From NCBI GenBank assembly GCA_037127255.1, contig JBANSL010000016.1, positions 1,056,501-1,120,500 of the forward strand: DNA of 64,000 nt, written 5' to 3'. This DNA is from Persicaria tinctoria. Taxonomy: Eukaryota; Streptophyta; Magnoliopsida; Caryophyllales; Polygonaceae. The translations under genes were made by a program, and so were the position numbers. This document shows positions 59,201 through 64,000 of this stretch, in pieces; positions within the stretch are counted from its first letter, which is position 1, and each line of letters opens with the position of its first letter. The notes below the pieces were generated by a model. The model saw only the letters and a program-made list of their open reading frames with translations, did no database searches and was not told the origin of the DNA.

Positions 59201-60390
59201 TCTGGTTTTCAGGGAAAGCTATTTTTCTTGCAAATTTCATTTAGTAAGAATTTGGGCCAATTGTTTCTCTCAGATTGTTCATTATGTTTATTTGAGTGAT
59301 TTTGTGAAATGATTTACATTCTCATTTCTATACTTTTTAGTAGCAATGTTTTCAGGTGCAATGTGTTTGTCCAAACAAATCAGTAAGGATTTGTGCTAGT
59401 TTCACTTGGATAATTGACACTGTTCATGTTTTTTTGAAAAAAAAAATGTCAAATATAGATGCAATGTTTACTCAGATGCTTTTTCTTATTTCCCTTTTAG
59501 CTGTTATAATTTGCCCAGGTACACGTCATATGATTTTGGTCACAAACTTGCAACATATAGTAAATGTTTAATTAATTTTGTCATGCCCTAAAAAATTATT
59601 AAAGTTTCTTGATTCTCTTGTGGGTTATGCAGGAAAATCTTTTTACATAAAGAAGACAGAAGCCTTCTGGATCACAGGGCTTCAATCTGGATAACCTGTT
59701 TGATCAACGTGTAATGTCTCTTTCTCTTTCCCTGTCATCTGATTCTTCACTATATCTTCCATCCATTCCACAAGGACAGTGTTCAGAATATCATTCTTTT
59801 TGCTAGACACAGTAGCACCAAACCTTTCAAATGTTTTGCAGCATGAGGGATTGGAATCATGAAGAGAGAGAGATGTTGATACAGTGTTCAGAATATCATT
59901 CTTTTGCTTATTTCCATTCTTTTGGTTCTGTAATCATTTGACTAATGCTTTATTGGATTTGTGTTAATGTTTTTTTTTGTTAATTAAAGGATTTGAATTA
60001 ATGTGTAATAATAGGGGATGAAAGAAGAAAATACGCTTTTTTTTAAAAAAAATAGCATGCCAATTTCGACGTATTAGGGCGTCGGAAATGACATTTTATT
60101 TTTTTTGAAAAATAGCATGCCAATTTCGACGCCTTTGGGCGTCGGAAATGACATGTTATTTTCGACGCCATAAGACGTCGAAAATAACATGCCATTTCCG
60201 ACGTTTTAGGACGTCGAGATTGGTTTCGACGGAATTTTGCGTCACAAATAGCGTCAAAAATAGCACTTGCCATTTGTGACGCAAGAATTTTCGACGCTTT
60301 TTAAAAGCGTCGAAATTGAAATTTGCGATGCTTTAAAGCGTCGAGATTGGACCTAAAAAGTGTCGAAATTGACACTGTTTTCCTGTAGTG
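56226..60390. mobile_element. Pack-CACTA transposon carrying CRS2-like exons
   Basis: The ends CACTACAGGAAA and TTTCCTGTAGTG are the CACTA (En/Spm) signature. The same 3-bp TAC flanks both sides (56223-56225, 60391-60393). Subterminal regions are packed with CGACGC/GCGTCG palindromes, densest at 60060-60370, as expected of transposase-binding repeats. No transposase is visible in the 4,165 bp. The interior holds gene-like exons with introns (57901-58376). Confidence 0.9.
57901..58376 (+). pseudogene. Captured fragment of a CRS2 / peptidyl-tRNA hydrolase-like gene
   Basis: Three exons, 57901-57951, 58034-58107 and 58318-58376, each with GT-AG borders, join in one open frame of 61 codons. The reading is VGPLAAYYKVPLRHILL, VYDEMSLPNGVLRLQQKGG, HDYHSG, then VKSVMTHLDRRRDFPRLCIG. 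This is the middle of the peptidyl-tRNA hydrolase fold; YDEMSLPNGVLRLQ is the wording of CRS2, the chloroplast group II intron splicing factor. The catalytic His-bearing N-terminal part and the C-terminal exons are absent. The introns show it was taken as DNA, not as cDNA. It lies inside the CACTA element. Confidence 0.85.
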
Positions 60391-60393
60391 TAC

Positions 60394-60902
60394 TCTAGAT
60401 CTGGGACGGGTACTGTATGGGCTGTTTAAGGGGTTGACAATTTTTTTTCTAATATACGCTCATTCTATATTACTCAAACACTTGTGCAAACTATTTTCTC
60501 TAGATAAGGAAGAAGCTAACACTCTTAAAAGACAGAGTGAGACTTATCTCCTCAACTATTTGATAGAATCGATCAATATTAATTGGACAATTTTTCTTGC
60601 TTGAGCCATAGAAGACGATTAAAAAAAAATTAATACGTCGATTGTAGTGTATATATTTAATTGATAGAGCCTCAATCGTAATTACTACATAAATAAAGTT
60701 GTGAGAAGGCTTTTTGCATATAACAAGGATACATGTTTGTTGGCTCACCGGAAAGGACTTGTGGGTAGTACACATATGTCTCTGGTTCGAACTCCGAAAT
60801 GACCGCTCTTTATTTACCAATTCAAGGATACATGCTTGTTATTAATTGTTTGAGAGGTCCAATAACAAACTACCTGATGATTTAACAGACTGATCGTGTA
60901 AT
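60394..60902. other. Intergenic, with one dispersed-repeat copy
   Basis: 60742-60830 is an inverted copy of the repeat also at 55525 (GGACTTGTGGGTAGTA, GAAATGACCGCTCTT). No gene is seen. Confidence 0.5.
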
Positions 60903-60907
60903 GCAAA

Positions 60908-62080
60908 TGTGGAAATATGATGCAGTACATATGTGCATTACTTGCATTACATATGTGTATTGCCTCATTAATCTGATTTCATTATGTTCATTGCTTTTCC
61001 TTACTCTTTTGTCCTGTTGCCAATGACATTACTGTTATTTGCTTGCTTTAGCTGCCTTGTGTAATAAGCTCCTAGAGCACCTGTCTTTCACGTGATTTAC
61101 AGCTATATAAGTTGATGTAAGAGACAACTTGCATTGATTAGGGTTTTTGGGATCATCAAATGGAAGCTTTAGGCCTGTGACGGCTGAGCTCTTTACCTCA
61201 TTTTGGCAATGGAACAGTAAAGCAGCTCATTTTGATTTCTGGGTTTGGATTTGGAAACTAGCTAATCTGTGTCTTGCAGTGCAGCAGAGGTGTCTTGATC
61301 TTCACATGGTATCAGAGCCACTGTCATGGAAGCATGTATGCTACAACAAGTGAGCTCATATGGGTGGATGGCATCTTGAATTCTTTGAACATTCACTCTC
61401 CAAAGCCTTTCCCTCTCTTCTGTGATAACAGAGCTGCCATCCACATTGCAGAGAACCCAGTCTTCCATGAGAGGACTAAACACTTGAAGATAGATTGCCA
61501 CTTCATAAGGCAACATCATCTTGAAGGGCTTGTGCTACCACAGCATGTCAAAACAGGTGTTCAACTGGCTGACATATTCACTAAGCCACTGGGAGAGAAG
61601 CAACACATGTTCTTCTCACTCAAGTTGGGACTTGTTGGCTTCACCCCAAGTCCAACTTGAGAGGGGGGGGGGGGGGGAGGGGTGGAAATATGATGCAGTA
61701 CATATGTGCATTACTTGCATTACATATGTGTATTGCCTCATTAATCTAATTTCATTATGTTCATTGCTTTTCCTTACTCTTTTGTCCTGTTGCCAATGAC
61801 ATTACTGTTATTTGCTTGATTTAGCTGCCTTGTGTAATAAGATCCTAGAGCACCTGTCTTTCACGTGACTTTACAGTTATATAAGTTGATGTAAGAGACA
61901 ACTTGCATTGATTAGGGTTTTTGGGATCATCAAATGGAAGCTTTAAGCCTGTGACGGCTGAGCTCTTTACCTCATTTTGGCAATGGAACAGTAAAGCAGC
62001 TCATTTTGATTTCTGGGTTTGGATTTGGAAACTAGCTAATCTGTGTCTTGCCGTGCAGCAGAGGTGTCTTGATCTTCACA
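60908..62080 (+). mobile_element. Internally deleted Ty1/copia element
   Basis: The 5' LTR is 60908-61306 (399 bp) and the 3' LTR 61681-62080 (400 bp), both ending TTCACA and differing at about eight sites. The primer site TGGTATCAGAGCC is at 61307-61319. A polypurine tract with 15 G precedes the 3' LTR. The 5-bp duplication GCAAA flanks the element (60903-60907, 62081-62085). Only about 370 bp of interior remain. Confidence 0.92.
61320..61660 (+). pseudogene. C-terminal remnant of a copia polyprotein (RNase H)
   Basis: After a junction near 61330 the frame reads ATTSELIWVDGIL, CDNRAAIHIAENPVFHERTK, HIKxD-type IDCHFIRQHHLEG and ADIFTKPLGEKQH, ending TGA at 61658. These are the last RNase H motifs of copia polyproteins. 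Gag, protease, integrase and reverse transcriptase are gone, so it is not functional. Confidence 0.88.
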
Positions 62081-62085
62081 GCAAA

Positions 62086-63034
62086 CAGTGGAGCCAAAGG
62101 GCAAATCAAAACCATCAAGGAGTTCAACATTGTTAAGACACACTATTATCCCCTTCACAAAGAAATTAACTTGAGAAGTAACAAAATCAATGAATCTAAC
62201 ATGTAATGTACATGTATAAATTAGCTGGGTTGATATTTGCATGATAAATTTTTCGCTAAATGCATTATGATATCGATTTTCTAAGGCCACAGACTTAGCA
62301 GATTTACATGCGAATATATAGAGAAAAAAATTCTAAAAGAAAAAGATAAACATAAGAAAGAAATCACCAAGATAAAATATAAAGATAAAAATTCCGACAG
62401 AAAAAATAACGATAAAAAATAAAAGTTAGACCTTACAAAATAAAAGATGTAAATCATATGGAGTATTATCTAAAAACCTTAAAAAAATCCCAATGTAATC
62501 ACTTAAACCTCCCATATCATGCCTAGAAATATCCTCACAAATTAAATATAAATGATCTCAACTTGATACATATATAGAGAGAGAGGGGACATGTAAATAT
62601 ATAGCTAGACATCACTAAATCTACAAATATATGCTTGCAAAATGCATGCACATGAATGATCCTTTGATTGGTTCCTTCCAAGCCAATTAGCTTTGCCATG
62701 CATATATATGTGCATATTTTTATTTTTAAAATTGGTCAAAATAATTATACTTTTTTTTTTTTGTAGAAGGAGAGTTGTGCAATTGATATGTAGCAAAACT
62801 TAATTATAAACTCAATAAATGAAGACTAGAACTAGCTAGTATTAATTAGATGAATCAAGAAACAAATGGATACATTGTGTATTTTTTTTTTAAAACTAAC
62901 AAAATAAATAAAAACCAACCTTTTTCATCAATCTCATTCCACGTTGCATTGCACAATTCCTTTCTTTGCTAAAGATCAACCTAAATCATCATTCATTCAC
63001 AACTCCCGGAGATCGATCAGTCCAGTCCATGAAT
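62086..63034. other. AT-rich intergenic and 3' side of the trihelix gene
   Basis: No gene is seen. It contains short poly-A/T tracts and should include the 3'UTR of the minus-strand gene at 63035. Confidence 0.5.
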
Positions 63035-64000
63035 TCACGATCGATCTCCGGTGAGACGACTCAAGAGAGCGGTAATGAGAGCGTCTCTCTTCTCCGCCCT
63101 GGCCTCCTCCCTCGCCCGCCGCTGCTCCTCCCTCTCCCTCCAGCTCCTCTCCATCGCCAGCCTTTCCTTCTCCAACGCCTCCATCCTGCGCCGCCACTCC
63201 TCCTCCCTCCGCCGCCTCTCCTCCTCCCTCGCCTCCCACGCCTCCCTCCACTGCACCTCCATCTCCACCTGCCTCCTCATGTACTCCTCCACCACCTCCC
63301 TCAGCGTCGCCACCGCTCCCCCTCCCCCTCCTCCGCCCTTCGCCTTCTTCCTCTTATTCCTCCCACTACTACTCGGTCCCGCCGGAGTCGCTGCAACCAC
63401 ATTCTTGTTCTCCCCGTCGCTGTCCTCTTCGATCTCCACTTCCTCCTCCGACGACATAGGCGTCGCCGCCCTCTTCTTCCCCGCTGCCGCGCTGGTTGTC
63501 GCCGCCGCTCCCCCGCCCCCCTCCGCCTCCGCCCACAGCATCCTCTGCATCCGCGCCGAGAAGATCGCGTGGAGCTCGTTGTAGAACGGGAATTGCTGCT
63601 GCCTCATCCCCTCCGCCTCCATCGTCTCACACCCCTAATTTCAATCACCACAATTCAAATTTTCCCCAATTAAACACCAAACTACACTACAAGTAATTTA
63701 GATGAGTTAATCCACCTAATATACCTTGTAGCGAGTTACGAGGTTCTTCCACTTGCACTTGCACTGATCGGAGCTCCGGGAGAAGCCTTTCTCCTTCATC
63801 CGGGAGGCGATGACTTCCCAGAGCACCTTATTACGCTTCGTCTCCATGAAGCTCCGGTCGAGCTCCGCGCGGATCATAAGGAACTCTTTAGTCTCTTGAG
63901 CGCTCCACTGCGGGAACCGATCCCCTGCATCGACGCTCACCGATCCCCCTGCACCCGCACCGGAACCGGAGCCGGCGCTCATCATCTGCTGCTGCAACTG
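63035..64000 (-). CDS. GT-3B: Trihelix transcription factor, GT-3 type (5' end cut by window)
   Basis: DNA-binding regulator of the GT-3 clade; Arabidopsis GT-3b is induced by salt and pathogen and binds GT elements (family knowledge). Exon 1 is 63725-64000 and continues past the edge; exon 2 is 63034+1 to 63634, joined by a 90-bp intron (63635-63724). The trihelix domain is RFPQWSAQETKEFLMIRAEL ... KRNKVLWEVIASRMKEKG ... QCKCKWKNLVTRYK, then GCETMEAEG and FPFYNELHAIF, which are GT-3 hallmarks. An acidic and glycine-rich linker follows, then an Arg/Glu coiled coil (WREAWEAREEERRRREEEW, EKERLAMERSWREREEQRR) ending LLSRLTGDRS. ATG codons at 63985 and 63982 are inside the window, but the upstream frame is open and Gln-rich, so the true start may lie outside. 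Confidence 0.93.

Noticed and set aside
62966..63673. 235-codon Pro/Leu/Arg-rich and 177-codon Ser-rich frames on the plus strand
   Set aside because: Both are shadows of the Arg/Glu coiled coil and glycine linker of the trihelix gene on the minus strand.
1..64000. CRISPR arrays, bacterial-type operons or phage modules
   Set aside because: The sequence is plant nuclear DNA; no regularly spaced direct repeats of CRISPR type or prokaryotic gene organisation were seen.

Overview
The window is nuclear DNA from a flowering plant. It is AT-rich, its genes are interrupted by GT-AG introns, and the protein families (embryo-type AMP deaminase, PRA1.F, PL4 rhamnogalacturonan lyase, TBL acetyltransferase, GRXS16, SAC8, GT-3 trihelix) are those of eudicots. 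The intergenic DNA holds plant transposon families. I infer a eudicot, perhaps an asterid; the species cannot be fixed from this sequence alone.

Layout. 1-7.2 kb: repeats, including a Mutator-like element with a nested hAT MITE, a Stowaway-like MITE and a 1.44-kb hAT-like element. 7.3-15.5 kb (+): AMP deaminase, 19 coding exons and a 3'UTR that seems to be spliced. 17.8-18.4 kb (-): PRA1.F. 19.6-21.1 kb (-): a two-exon gene for a conserved 72-aa protein, with site II and telo-box promoter motifs. 22.4-25.5 kb (-): rhamnogalacturonan lyase, 13 exons. 26-28 kb: nested Stowaway-like MITEs and a MULE with a perfect 9-bp target duplication. 28.3-30.8 kb (-): TBL O-acetyltransferase, 6 exons. 32.0-34.4 kb (+): chloroplast glutaredoxin GRXS16. 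35.9-41.2 kb (+): SAC8 phosphoinositide phosphatase, 20 exons, with one probable U12-type intron. 41.6-42.4 kb (-): C-terminal exons of a SelT-like gene. 43.5-45.6 kb (-): a retroelement-like locus with a broken ORF. 46.9-48.0 kb (+): a VARLMGL-motif protein. 48.25 kb (-): tRNA-Asn. 48.7-62.1 kb: mostly mobile DNA, namely SINEs, LINE scraps, a miniature LTR element (TRIM), a 4.2-kb CACTA element carrying three in-frame exons of a CRS2/peptidyl-tRNA hydrolase-like gene, and an internally deleted copia element. 63.0-64.0 kb (-): GT-3-type trihelix transcription factor, running off the right edge.

The genes do not form a pathway; this is an ordinary gene-plus-transposon segment. RGL and TBL both act on cell-wall polysaccharides. 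PRA1.F, SAC8 and TBL all belong to the endomembrane system. Gene models were built by hand from reading frame, splice sites and remembered family sequences. Exon edges are good to the base where the frame closes; UTR limits are not known.
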